Shown one piece after another: positions 37,914 to 46,431 of a stretch of DNA of 64,000 nt. The stretch lies in the NCBI GenBank assembly GCA_002501085.1, contig DLRL01000037.1, positions 16,995 to 80,994 on the forward strand, given 5' to 3'. Both the position numbers and the translations under genes were made by a program. Every line of letters starts with the position of its first letter. Position 1 is the stretch's first letter. The DNA is from Gemmatimonadales bacterium UBA7889. Its GTDB lineage: Bacteria; Gemmatimonadota; Gemmatimonadetes; Longimicrobiales; Gaopeijiaceae. Below the pieces are notes generated by a model, which was not told the origin of the DNA, did no database searches, and saw only the letters and a program-made list of their open reading frames with translations.

Positions 37914-39388
37914 CCTCCATCACAGTTATCTCTGTTCTCGTTGGTTACGCTTTTATCCTACTTGGGATCGCCTTATGGGGTAGTAAGGAATCTCAAGACC
38001 TCAAAGGATACTACGTTGCGGGTAAGCGTCTGCCCGCTTGGGTGATCGCCTTTAGCTCCAATGCCACCGGAGAAAGCGCTTGGCTTCTGCTGGGTCTAAC
38101 GGGTATGGGTTATGCGATTGGTGTCCACGCTTTTTGGGTTATTCTCGGGGAAGTGTTAGGTGTCGCATCGGCCTGGATCTGGGTTGCTCGCCCATTCAAG
38201 GAATACACGGATCGTTTCGACTCAATAACAGTTCCCGACTATCTCACTGACCGGTTTCGGGACACGAAGCATGTTTTCCGTTGGATTTCGGCAATCATTA
38301 TCCTGAGCATGGTAATGGCGTATACCGCCGCGCAACTAACGGGATCTGGTAAGGCTTTTGATTCTTTTCTTGGTACTGGCTACACAGCAGGTGTTTGGAT
38401 TGGCCTGATCATCGTCCTATTCTACACGACGGTTGGTGGATTCAAGGCGGTAGCTTATTCCGACTGCTTACAGGGTATCCTGATGCTTGGGTGCCTGATC
38501 GCTCTTCCTATCGTTGGCATTGCAGCTGCTGGTGGTTGGAGTGAGATGATCACAGGGTTGGCAGCTGCAGATCCCGCATTACTTCGACCGATGGGCCAGT
38601 TTGGTCTCGGGGCAGCTGGTATAGCCAGTGCATTCGGATTTGTCGCGATTGGGTTTGCCTTCCTTGGATCTCCACAACTCCTGACGAGATTCATGGCAGC
38701 GCGCGATCAGAAGCAGATTATTGATGGAGGCTTCTGGGCAGTGCTCTGCGTCATTGGCTTTGATGTTGGAGCGGTCCTTGGAGGAATGTCAGGCCGGACG
38801 CTATTCCCTGGCTTAGTAGATCCAGAGACGATTCTGCCGGAGATGAGCGCAGCCCTCTTCCCGGCTTTTTTTACGGGAATCTTTCTTGTAGTCGTGCTTG
38901 CTGCGATCATGTCGACAGTCGACTCACTCCTCCTCCTTGCGTCGTCTGCAATAGTTCGGGATATCGTTCAGAAAGCGATGGGGATCCGAGCTTCGGAGCG
39001 CACATTATCAAATTTAGCGCGAGGGGTAACGGTCGTGATCGGAGTAGTGGGGCTCGTGGTGGCACTGACTGAACCAGCATCCATCTTCTACTTCGTACTA
39101 TTCGCTTGGTCGGGCATCGCATGTGCCTTCACACCGGTAGTTCTCTGTTCACTTTTCTGGAAAAGAACTACCAAGCTTGGAGCTATAGCAGGGATGATTG
39201 GCGGATTCGTGGTGACCGTCGTATGGACGATCTGGTTTAAGGAAAGATTCTATGACCTCTACGAGATGATTCCGGGTTTCATAGCGGGATTTTTCTGTAC
39301 GATGTCGGTGAGCTTGATGACCGACGTTGACGAGGATATAGCTGACGAAGTTGACTCAGTTCGTAGGGCTGTGGGGCCGGTCTTTTAA
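37910..39388 (+). CDS. Sodium:solute symporter (SSS family, PutP-like)
   Basis: Polytopic inner-membrane transporter of 492 residues with about thirteen hydrophobic helices. SSS signatures include GYYVAGKRLPAWVIAFSSNA near the start, the TVPDYLTDRF loop, VAYSDCLQG (sodium-site helix region) and AAIMSTVDSLLLLASSA. PutP-like members import proline and others take pantothenate or amino acids. Here it follows an aminotransferase and two exported peptidases, so uptake of an amino acid or beta-amino acid released outside is the likely job. Translation appears coupled to the small membrane peptide upstream. A 144-bp gap follows. Confidence 0.9.
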   Translation: MTSITVISVLVGYAFILLGIALWGSKESQDLKGYYVAGKRLPAWVIAFSSNATGESAWLLLGLTGMGYAIGVHAFWVILGEVLGVASAWIWVARPFKEYTDRFDSITVPDYLTDRFRDTKHVFRWISAIIILSMVMAYTAAQLTGSGKAFDSFLGTGYTAGVWIGLIIVLFYTTVGGFKAVAYSDCLQGILMLGCLIALPIVGIAAAGGWSEMITGLAAADPALLRPMGQFGLGAAGIASAFGFVAIGFAFLGSPQLLTRFMAARDQKQIIDGGFWAVLCVIGFDVGAVLGGMSGRTLFPGLVDPETILPEMSAALFPAFFTGIFLVVVLAAIMSTVDSLLLLASSAIVRDIVQKAMGIRASERTLSNLARGVTVVIGVVGLVVALTEPASIFYFVLFAWSGIACAFTPVVLCSLFWKRTTKLGAIAGMIGGFVVTVVWTIWFKERFYDLYEMIPGFIAGFFCTMSVSLMTDVDEDIADEVDSVRRAVGPVF

Positions 39389-39532
39389 GTCTTGGATGGA
39401 ATGTTTTATATCCGGATCAAACATCACAGTCGTTCTGTTTGCTTACTCATTTTATAGCTCGAGCACAGATGGTGCGATACAAACTGATTGGATCAAGAAA
39501 AATGGATGAGGATCACTCGCAGGAGGCATAAG

Positions 39533-41203
39533 ATGGCCGATGTCAGTAGAAAGGATTTTTTGGGACTCAGCACGGTTGCTGCTGCGGGTCTGGCCAGCGG
39601 GTGTGCACCGATAGCGGATCCAGGAAATGTGAGGGCTGACCTTATCGTCATCGGGGGCAAGGTGCTTACTCAGGAGGCTGATCAACCAGTCGCGGAAGCT
39701 TTTGCTCTAAAGGATGGGCGTTTCATGGCAGTTGGTTCAAATGAAGACATCCAAAACCTCCAGTCTGTGAATACCGAGGTGATTGATGCTTCTGGAATGA
39801 CGGTTTTACCAGGGTTTATAGACGCACATTCTCATCCTTCTAGTGCGGGCCTAAACGCACTCAAGAATGTGAACACTAACCTCGGGAGTGTTGCTCGTAT
39901 CCAGGATGCTCTGAGTGAGCGGGCAGCCAGCACTCCGCCTGGTGAATGGATTGTCGGTTACATGTACGATGATACAAAGCAGGAAGAGGGGCGGCCGTTG
40001 AACCGTGTAGATCTTGATGCGGTAAGCAGGGAACACCCGATCGTAGTTGGACATCGTGGTGGCCACACAGGTGTATACAACTCAAAGGCATTTGAGGTAG
40101 CAGGTATCACCGTCAGCACCCCAGACCCGTTTGGAGGTCACTTTTATCGTGAGGATGGTGAACTCACAGGGAAGGTTGCGGAGAGAGCGCGTGGTGCCTT
40201 CGATGTGCCGTCAGGGTCGACGCGCGAAGAACGTGCAGCTGGAGTTTCTGTGATCTGCAAAGAGATGAATGCTACGGGACTCACGTCAGTCCATCAGGCG
40301 GGTACGGGATCAACGGCATTCGTCGCCTACCAGGACGCCAGAGATGAGGGCACTCTCTCCTTACGCATGAATTTGATGGCTAGGGGTGGGACTTTCCCAG
40401 CACTTCAATCAGCTGGGATTCGCACTGGGGTTGGCGACGAGTGGATTCGTATTGGCCCAGTGAAATTCTCCGCTGACGGTTCGGCCTCGGAGCGCACTAT
40501 GGCGATGAGCACGCCATATGCGGGTCGCCCAGACGATTTTGGTATCCTGACGATGACGCAAGAAGAGGTTCACGAGGTTGTCGAAGAGGCTCACCGGTCC
40601 GGATGGCAGATCGCTATCCATGCCAACGGTGATGTCACAATCGACATGGTGCTCAATGCCTACGAGCGTATGCAACGAGAGTATCCTCGTCCGGATACGC
40701 GCCACCGACTTGAGCACTGCTCCTTAGTGAATCCGACACTTCTCCAGCGCATAGCCAATGGTGGCTATATCCCCGCACCGTTCTACACCTATGCTCACTA
40801 TCATGGCGAAAAGTGGATTGAATACGGTGAAGAGAAAATGGAGTGGATGTTCGCTCACAAGTCTTTTATAGAGTCTAAAATCCCGGTTGCTCCTGCTTCC
40901 GACCATTCCCCGGGACCTTATGAACCACTGATGGCGATACAGAGCATGGTGACCCGCAAAGATTTTGCTGGCCGAGTCTGGGGCCCTAGCCAGAGGATCA
41001 CCGTCGACGAAGCCCTGAGAGTCTGCACGGTGAATGGGGCATACGCCTCGTTTGAGGAGAACGAGAAGGGTACGATTACCGCTGGCAAGTTGGCTGACTT
41101 CGTGATTCTTGCGGGAGACCCTCATGATGTAGATCCGGATCTGATCAAGGAAATTCAGGTTATCCGGACTGTGCTTGGTGGCAGGACAGTGCACGAGGTC
41201 TGA
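39533..41203 (+). CDS. Amidohydrolase 3 (YtcJ-like) lipoprotein
   Basis: Metal-dependent hydrolase of 556 residues from ATG 39533, which has an AGGAGG six bases upstream; the open frame starts earlier but without such a site. The N-terminus (SRKDFLGLSTVAAAGLASGC) combines an RK variant of the Tat motif with a lipobox, so it is probably exported and lipidated. The TIM-barrel metal ligands include DAHSHP and later HANGD, HRLEHCS and SDHSPG; the C-terminal GKLADFVIL is usual for the family. YtcJ relatives act on N-acyl or cyclic amides; the substrate is not known. It belongs to the same strand block as the peptidases but has its own leader. Confidence 0.83.
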   Translation: MADVSRKDFLGLSTVAAAGLASGCAPIADPGNVRADLIVIGGKVLTQEADQPVAEAFALKDGRFMAVGSNEDIQNLQSVNTEVIDASGMTVLPGFIDAHSHPSSAGLNALKNVNTNLGSVARIQDALSERAASTPPGEWIVGYMYDDTKQEEGRPLNRVDLDAVSREHPIVVGHRGGHTGVYNSKAFEVAGITVSTPDPFGGHFYREDGELTGKVAERARGAFDVPSGSTREERAAGVSVICKEMNATGLTSVHQAGTGSTAFVAYQDARDEGTLSLRMNLMARGGTFPALQSAGIRTGVGDEWIRIGPVKFSADGSASERTMAMSTPYAGRPDDFGILTMTQEEVHEVVEEAHRSGWQIAIHANGDVTIDMVLNAYERMQREYPRPDTRHRLEHCSLVNPTLLQRIANGGYIPAPFYTYAHYHGEKWIEYGEEKMEWMFAHKSFIESKIPVAPASDHSPGPYEPLMAIQSMVTRKDFAGRVWGPSQRITVDEALRVCTVNGAYASFEENEKGTITAGKLADFVILAGDPHDVDPDLIKEIQVIRTVLGGRTVHEV

Positions 41204-41237
41204 AGATAAGTGCCTACTCGCCGAATATCTTTTCCGA

Positions 41238-42536
41238 ATGAGTGATAAGCTTGCCGGAAAAGTAATTAGGGATCCTCTGTGGAATACGATCAGACTTGAC
41301 CCTATAGCGGCCCAGATCGTTGATACTGCAGAGTTCCAGCGCCTACGGTACATCCGGCAATTAGGCTTCACTCATCTGGTATATCCTGGTGCGACACATA
41401 CGCGGTTTGACCATGCCCTGGGTGTTTATCACCTCGCGACTGTCGCACTAGGTAGGATTCGCGAGAATCGAAGAATTCCACCGGAAGTATTGCAAGGTGA
41501 ACATCTTATTCCCTATGCGGCGCTGCTTCACGACATTGGCCACTATCCGTTTTCGCATGCACTAGAGGAACTAGAAGCGGAGTATGTGCCGACTCATCAC
41601 GAGGAAGTTAGTGGACAGTTCTTAGCGTCCGCCTCCCTACGCGATGCCCTCATCCCCCTTGGATCCACTGCTCCAGAGCTTCTTTTGGAATTGATCTCTG
41701 GTCAGAGTCAAATTCCTTTGCGGGGCCTGGTAAGTGGAGCCCTTGATTTGGATAAGATGGAATATCTCCGCAGGGATGCTCATTTTTCCGGTGTGCCTTA
41801 CGGTGAAGTCGACGTTTCGCGGTTGTTACAGGGACTTGCCTTATTGCGTGACCCGGATTCTGGTGAGTATGAGGTGGGAGTTCAAGAGAAAGCAGTGGCT
41901 GCTGTGGAATCTCTTTTATTTGCGAAGTACCAGATGTTTCGAAACGTCTACTGGCATCATGCTGTACGGGCCGCAACCGTTCTCTACAAGCGCATTGTTG
42001 AAGAAGCCGTAGATATCGGGCTCCTTGTTTCTCATGAACTTGTTGGCCCAACTGACGAAGAACTCTTGTATGAGATTGGCCGCCGAGCACATGAAGCCGA
42101 CGGTGAAGCCGCAGAGCGTATTGGTACGCGGTGGTTACCGGCACTTCGCCAACGCCGGCTTCCTAAAAGAGCATTAGAATTGACCGCAGCCGACCTTGCA
42201 GGCAGACAAGTAGAAGATTGGGTAGTTAGTGGTTCACCACATAAGCGTGCGATTGAAGACGACCTAGCTCTCGATCTTGGCTTGGAACCTGGAGAGGTGG
42301 TTATCGATTTTCCAGCTAAGAAAGCCATGTTCCAGCTAAATGTGCTTGTTGAACGGCGTGATGGACAAATCCAGCGGTTAGGCCTAGGAGGATTGCCAGG
42401 ACTCCTAGATTTGCCGCGATTGGCAGATAATCTATATACGACAGCACGAGTCCTTAGAGTTTTTACCTTCGGACAACGCTCCATTCTGGCAGATGATCTT
42501 ATCGCTCGAATTACTCGACCGACTGGCACAGCCTAA
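41238..42536 (+). CDS. HD-domain phosphohydrolase (dNTPase/SAMHD1-like)
   Basis: Cytoplasmic metal-dependent phosphohydrolase of 432 residues. The HD domain ligands are visible: HTRFDHALGV, then LLHDIGHYPFSHALE and the later LDLDKMEYLRRDA. This arrangement and the opening DPLWNTIRLDPIAAQIVDTAEFQRLRYIRQLG are typical of the SAMHD1/YdhJ group, some of which are dNTP triphosphohydrolases. The substrate here is unproven. The reading frame is open from 41175, but residues before 41238 overlap the amidohydrolase gene. A sigma factor follows after a 168-bp gap containing a promoter. Confidence 0.85.
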   Translation: MSDKLAGKVIRDPLWNTIRLDPIAAQIVDTAEFQRLRYIRQLGFTHLVYPGATHTRFDHALGVYHLATVALGRIRENRRIPPEVLQGEHLIPYAALLHDIGHYPFSHALEELEAEYVPTHHEEVSGQFLASASLRDALIPLGSTAPELLLELISGQSQIPLRGLVSGALDLDKMEYLRRDAHFSGVPYGEVDVSRLLQGLALLRDPDSGEYEVGVQEKAVAAVESLLFAKYQMFRNVYWHHAVRAATVLYKRIVEEAVDIGLLVSHELVGPTDEELLYEIGRRAHEADGEAAERIGTRWLPALRQRRLPKRALELTAADLAGRQVEDWVVSGSPHKRAIEDDLALDLGLEPGEVVIDFPAKKAMFQLNVLVERRDGQIQRLGLGGLPGLLDLPRLADNLYTTARVLRVFTFGQRSILADDLIARITRPTGTA

Positions 42537-42583
42537 GCTGGTATGGGGTTTCCGATAGCGACCTTCTTGAAACAGAGATTTCC

Positions 42584-42612
42584 TTGACATTAGGGAGTAA
42601 TTACAGCATCAT
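42584..42612 (+). promoter_or_regulatory. Sigma-70-type promoter upstream of the second sigma gene
   Basis: Perfect -35 TTGACA at 42584-42589, a 17-base spacer and CATCAT at 42607-42612 (four of six matches to TATAAT). It leaves a leader of about 85 bases before the sigma gene at 42705. A downstream CATAAA at 42610-42615 is an alternative -10 with a long spacer. Confidence 0.55.
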
Positions 42613-42704
42613 AAATTGCTTTGCATTTCACGCCTTTCTAAACCTCAACGATAACCGGGACGGCTTAGTCACCTGACCGGGCTTCATCAAGAGATAATAA
42701 GACG

Positions 42705-43610
42705 ATGGCCACTGCGACTCCGAGGAAACGGAGTAAGCGACGCGGAAAGGGCAATCTCCTTGCTGGATTCGATGCCAGCGTAGAGGAGCAGAGTGCTCTT
42801 GACCAATACCTTCGAGATGTCAGTCGTCATGAGTTGATCACTCCTGAGAAGGAAAAGGAGTTGGGTGCACTTGCCCAGAAAGGCGACCAGGATGCGATCC
42901 AGGAATTGGCGCGTGCGAATCTCCGCTTCGTAATTAGCGTTGCCAAGAAGTACCAGAATCGCGGTGTGTCACTCACGGACCTGATTCAGGAAGGAAATGT
43001 CGGACTAGTTACAGCTGCACGTAAGTTCGATCCGGAGCAGGGTGTGAAATTCATCAGCTATGCGGTCTGGTGGATTCGCCAGGCAATCTTGGCATCACTC
43101 GCGAACCACGGGCGTGCCGTGCGTGTTCCCTTGAACCGAGCAAGTGATCTTGCACGGATTTTCAGGGAAAAAGAGCGGCTAAAGCAAGAGAAGGGTCGTG
43201 AGCCTTCGACAGAAGAACTTGCGGAAGCTACGTATCTTACGCCGGAATTGGTAGAATCTTTGCAGACTCTGAATTCTGCTGAAATTCGACTTGATGCCCC
43301 GATTGGTGACTCAGAAGATTCACAACTTGTCGAGCGCTTCATAACCGAGGAAGCTGCAGAGCCAGAACTCGAAGTTGAGAGCCGTCTTCTAACGGAAGCA
43401 ATTGCTGATGCACTTTCTCTTCTCGAGACACGTGATGCAAAAGTTCTGCGGCTCTATTTCGGTCTAGAGGGTGAACGAGAGCATACGCTAGAGGAAATTG
43501 GTAATATGCTGGGCGTTACACGGGAACGGATTCGCCAACTTAGAGACCGAGCGCTGCGTCGTTTGCGTGAAGGTGGCAAGGGCGACGCACTGGAGTCTTT
43601 CGCGGCTTGA
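42705..43610 (+). CDS. RNA polymerase sigma factor, sigma-70 group 1/2 (second copy)
   Basis: Sigma factor of 301 residues. A basic N-terminal arm (PRKRSKRRGKG) is followed by region 1.2 (SALDQYLRDVSRHELI), region 2 (LIQEGNVGLVTAARKFDPEQGVKF in two parts, then ISYAVWWIRQA), region 3 and region 4 with TLEEIGNMLGVTRERIRQLRDRALRRL cut at the usual boundary. Like the sigma at 21539-22399 it lacks region 1.1, and the two share many region 2 and 4 residues. Which, if either, is the primary sigma cannot be told from this window. rsgA follows 95 bp downstream after a weak hairpin. Confidence 0.9.
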   Translation: MATATPRKRSKRRGKGNLLAGFDASVEEQSALDQYLRDVSRHELITPEKEKELGALAQKGDQDAIQELARANLRFVISVAKKYQNRGVSLTDLIQEGNVGLVTAARKFDPEQGVKFISYAVWWIRQAILASLANHGRAVRVPLNRASDLARIFREKERLKQEKGREPSTEELAEATYLTPELVESLQTLNSAEIRLDAPIGDSEDSQLVERFITEEAAEPELEVESRLLTEAIADALSLLETRDAKVLRLYFGLEGEREHTLEEIGNMLGVTRERIRQLRDRALRRLREGGKGDALESFAA

Positions 43611-43624
43611 TCTATAGGCCGGTG

Positions 43625-43646
43625 ATATCCCGGTCGGATATGTTTT
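43625..43646 (+). terminator. Weak possible terminator after the second sigma gene
   Basis: Hairpin ATATCC-CGGTC-GGATAT (43625-43641) followed by GTTTT. The stem has six base pairs, half of them A-T, and the T run is short, so termination would be partial at best. Confidence 0.3.
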
Positions 43647-43704
43647 CTGCTGTTCCCCTAGAAAGATTCTCCTTTCCAGTTTCTTACGTTCTAGAACTTC
43701 ATCA

Positions 43705-44616
43705 ATGATTGGGGTGGTAGATCAAACTGGTGGGGGTTCTTACCGAGTTCGACTAGAGTATGGCCTTGTGGTGGAAGCATCACTGCGTGGTAGACTGAAG
43801 TTAGGTGGAGCGAAGAAAGATAGGATTGTCATAGGTGATAGGGTTTCTCTGGAACAGTTGGATGACGGCTGGGCCATAGAGAGAGTCGAACAGCGCACGA
43901 GTGAACTTGTTAAGCGGAGCCGAGGTAAGCGGGCGCATAGGGTTCTAGCTGCGAATCTTGACCGAGCGTTCATGGTAGTTGCGGCCAAGGATCCCCAGGC
44001 CAACCCGGAACTGGTAGATCGCCTTCTGCTACTAGGTGAGTCGAGCCGGATTAAGCCAGCTTTGATTATTAATAAGATGGATTTGCCGGGTGCGGGAGAG
44101 GTTGCTGAGCCGCTCACGAATCTGTACCAAAGTATCGGGTACCTCGTTTTACCTGTGAGTGCTATAGCTGAAGTGGGGTTGGGCCGGCTAGAGGAAGAAC
44201 TGTGTTCAGGCATTTCAACACTGATCGGCCCCTCGGGTGTGGGAAAATCATCCCTGCTAAACGCTATCGATCCTAAACTGGAGTTGCGTACTGGGGAGTT
44301 GTCACGCAAAGGTGGAACCGGTCGGCACACGACCGTCAATGCACGTATCATATCCCTTAGTTGTGGGGGGTTTGTCGCTGATACTCCTGGTTTTGGCGAT
44401 ATAGCATTTGCGGGAATACCACCGTCCGAGCTTGGTTATTGTTTCCCGGAATTCAGGGAACATATTGTGCTATGCAGGTTTAGGGGGTGTTCACATGTTT
44501 CTGAGCCGGACTGTGGAGTACAGGCAGCTGTCGAAAAAGGAGTAATCCCCAGAACCCGCTTCAGGAGTTATCTCAAGGCGCACGCAGAGGCGGCAGACCT
44601 TAGCTCCTATGGGTGA
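43705..44616 (+). CDS. rsgA: Ribosome small-subunit-dependent GTPase A
   Basis: Circularly permuted GTPase of 303 residues that matures the 30S subunit. An N-terminal OB-fold (to about 75) is followed by the permuted G motifs in the order G4 (IINKMD), G1 (IGPSGVGKSSLLN), G3 (DTPGFGD). A C-terminal zinc finger (CRFRGCSHVSEPDC supplies Cys, Cys, His, Cys) completes the fold. Length and order match RsgA. The leader 43611-43704 is short, with only a weak hairpin. It converges on the ABC transporter operon, 46 bp away. Confidence 0.93.
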   Translation: MIGVVDQTGGGSYRVRLEYGLVVEASLRGRLKLGGAKKDRIVIGDRVSLEQLDDGWAIERVEQRTSELVKRSRGKRAHRVLAANLDRAFMVVAAKDPQANPELVDRLLLLGESSRIKPALIINKMDLPGAGEVAEPLTNLYQSIGYLVLPVSAIAEVGLGRLEEELCSGISTLIGPSGVGKSSLLNAIDPKLELRTGELSRKGGTGRHTTVNARIISLSCGGFVADTPGFGDIAFAGIPPSELGYCFPEFREHIVLCRFRGCSHVSEPDCGVQAAVEKGVIPRTRFRSYLKAHAEAADLSSYG

Positions 44617-44662
44617 CTAACGAGGATGCGTACACTTTTCCTCTCGTTGTCGAGATACTTGA

Positions 44663-45442
44663 TCAAGAGCGGAGGGGCGTCACCCTTGGAGAGCCGGTGG
44701 TTGGTTCCCATTCTACCTTAACTGGCCAACCATATACTTCAGCCAGTGCTTCCTCGTTCACAACTTCATCCGGTGTCCCTTCTACTGCGACTTGCCCCTC
44801 GGACAAGAGGAGCATTCGATCCGAAAAGCGGGCTGCCAAATCCAGCCCATGTGTTATAAGGATCACAGTAAGTCCAGAGCCTACAGATTGTTTCAGTAGT
44901 TCCAGAATCTCCATTTCATGCTTGATATCGAGACTGCTGGTCGGCTCGTCGAGTATAAGGGCCATAGGTTCTTGAGCCAGAGCGCGAGCGATCCTGACGC
45001 GCTGTAACTCTCCACCCGAAAGGGTTGATAGATCTCGATTAACAAGATGCGTCACGTCGCAAACCTCTAGTGCCTCATAGACAGCGGCTCGGTCCTTGCT
45101 GCCTTCTCCCTCAAGAGGGCCAAGGTGGGGATATCGACCCATGCCGACCATCTCTCGCACAGTTATCGGGAATGAAACGGTCTCTGATTGTGATACTACA
45201 CCGATAACGCGAGCGAGCGCCTTGCGATTCCACTTGCTGATGTTGCGTTCGGCGATCAAGGCCCTTCCTTGATCCGCTCTTACAATTCCTAGGAGCCCCT
45301 TCATAAGAGTGGATTTTCCAGAGCCATTAGGTCCTAGGACTGCGTAAAAGCTTCCGGAAGGAGCAGACATGTTTACGCCATTAAGAGCAGGACGGCCTTG
45401 TCCCGGGTACTTGATCACAAGATTCGTGGTTTCAAACTTCAT
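44663..45442 (-). CDS. btuD: Iron-siderophore/cobalamin-type ABC transporter ATP-binding protein (BtuD/FecE-like)
   Basis: ABC ATPase of 259 residues powering a BtuCD/FecCDE-type importer. Walker A is GPNGSGKST (about 37-45), the signature LSGGELQRVRIARAL lies near 140, and Walker B LILDEPTSSLD follows, with a switch His in ITHGLD. The pathway role follows from its neighbours: permease and binding protein genes directly upstream with 4-bp ATGA overlaps. The cargo is likely corrinoid, haem or ferric siderophore. It is the last gene of a four-gene leftward operon that converges on rsgA. Confidence 0.9.
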   Translation of the reverse strand: MKFETTNLVIKYPGQGRPALNGVNMSAPSGSFYAVLGPNGSGKSTLMKGLLGIVRADQGRALIAERNISKWNRKALARVIGVVSQSETVSFPITVREMVGMGRYPHLGPLEGEGSKDRAAVYEALEVCDVTHLVNRDLSTLSGGELQRVRIARALAQEPMALILDEPTSSLDIKHEMEILELLKQSVGSGLTVILITHGLDLAARFSDRMLLLSEGQVAVEGTPDEVVNEEALAEVYGWPVKVEWEPTTGSPRVTPLRS

Positions 45443-46431
45443 TTGGTTGCCGCACTCTGCCTCAAAAGGACGAGGAAAAATGGCACCCCAATAAACGCTG
45501 TTATCACACCGATCGGGATTTCAATAGGTGAAAGAACCAACCGAGCGATAAGATCTGCTCCTATTAGAAAAGTGGCACCTCCGAGGAATGAAAGCGGCAG
45601 GAGCCCACGGTGGTCCGATCCCACCAAGATTCTCAAAGTGTGAGGCACAATCAGTCCAACAAATCCGATTACTCCCGCCACGGAGACGCTCGCTGCTGTG
45701 ATCAATGCTGCGACGACCAGGGAAATTCTTTTCACGCCCTCCACATTAGCACCCAGGTAGTACGCTGTTTCTTCTCCAATCGCCATCAGATTCAGTGACC
45801 GAGCTAGAGATATGAGCATAACTGTCGCGGGCATAGTATAAGCTCCTGCGATGACGACCCTATCCCAGTCGGCTCCTGCTAGGCTACCCATAGTCCATAG
45901 AATGGCACTCTGTACTGTATGAGCAGGAGAAATCGAGAGAATGAAAGCGATACAAGCCGAGAAAAAAGCAGCTATGACTACACCTGAAAGCAGAAGGACT
46001 CGGACATCCATCGCTCCGCCAGATGAGATAGCTACACGAAATACGAGAAAGATCGCTAGGAGTGCACCTGCAAACGCTGCGAGGGGAAGCGTCCAGGAAC
46101 TGGTCGCGGCAAGACCCATGCTGAGTATCAGTACTGCACCAAAGGATGCGCCCCCAGAGACACCGAGTATATATGGTTCCGCTAGAGGATTCCGTAAAAG
46201 AGCCTGAAAAGTTGCGCCTGCTACAGCCAGTCCTCCCCCGACAAATCCTGCTAAGAGGATGCGGGGTAGCCGAAGGTTGACCACGATGTCCCGATGTGCT
46301 TCTTGCCCATTTCCAGTGAGAGCAGCCCAGACTTCAGAAATTAGAAGTGGAACGGAACCAAGAAACACACCTAATAGCCCGATCCCAATGAGGGCTAGAA
46401 CCAACAGGGACCCAAGTTTTGCTTTGCTCAT
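45439..46431 (-). CDS. btuC: FecCD/BtuC-family ABC transporter permease
   Basis: Inner-membrane permease of 330 residues with about ten hydrophobic helices, the BtuC/FecCD size. Recognisable stretches are RLPRILLAGFVGGGLAVAGA, NPLAEPYILGVSGGASFGA and the cytoplasmic coupling region VGLIVPHTLRILVGSDHR that contacts the ATPase. The start overlaps the btuF-like stop and the stop overlaps the ATPase start, both ATGA, so the subunits are translationally coupled. It would form a homodimer in the transporter. Cargo is inferred only from the family: corrinoid, haem or siderophore. Confidence 0.92.
   Translation of the reverse strand: MSKAKLGSLLVLALIGIGLLGVFLGSVPLLISEVWAALTGNGQEAHRDIVVNLRLPRILLAGFVGGGLAVAGATFQALLRNPLAEPYILGVSGGASFGAVLILSMGLAATSSWTLPLAAFAGALLAIFLVFRVAISSGGAMDVRVLLLSGVVIAAFFSACIAFILSISPAHTVQSAILWTMGSLAGADWDRVVIAGAYTMPATVMLISLARSLNLMAIGEETAYYLGANVEGVKRISLVVAALITAASVSVAGVIGFVGLIVPHTLRILVGSDHRGLLPLSFLGGATFLIGADLIARLVLSPIEIPIGVITAFIGVPFFLVLLRQSAATK

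Noticed and set aside
43740..44351. 203-codon minus-strand frame over rsgA
   Set aside because: Ser/Arg-rich shadow of the GTPase gene.
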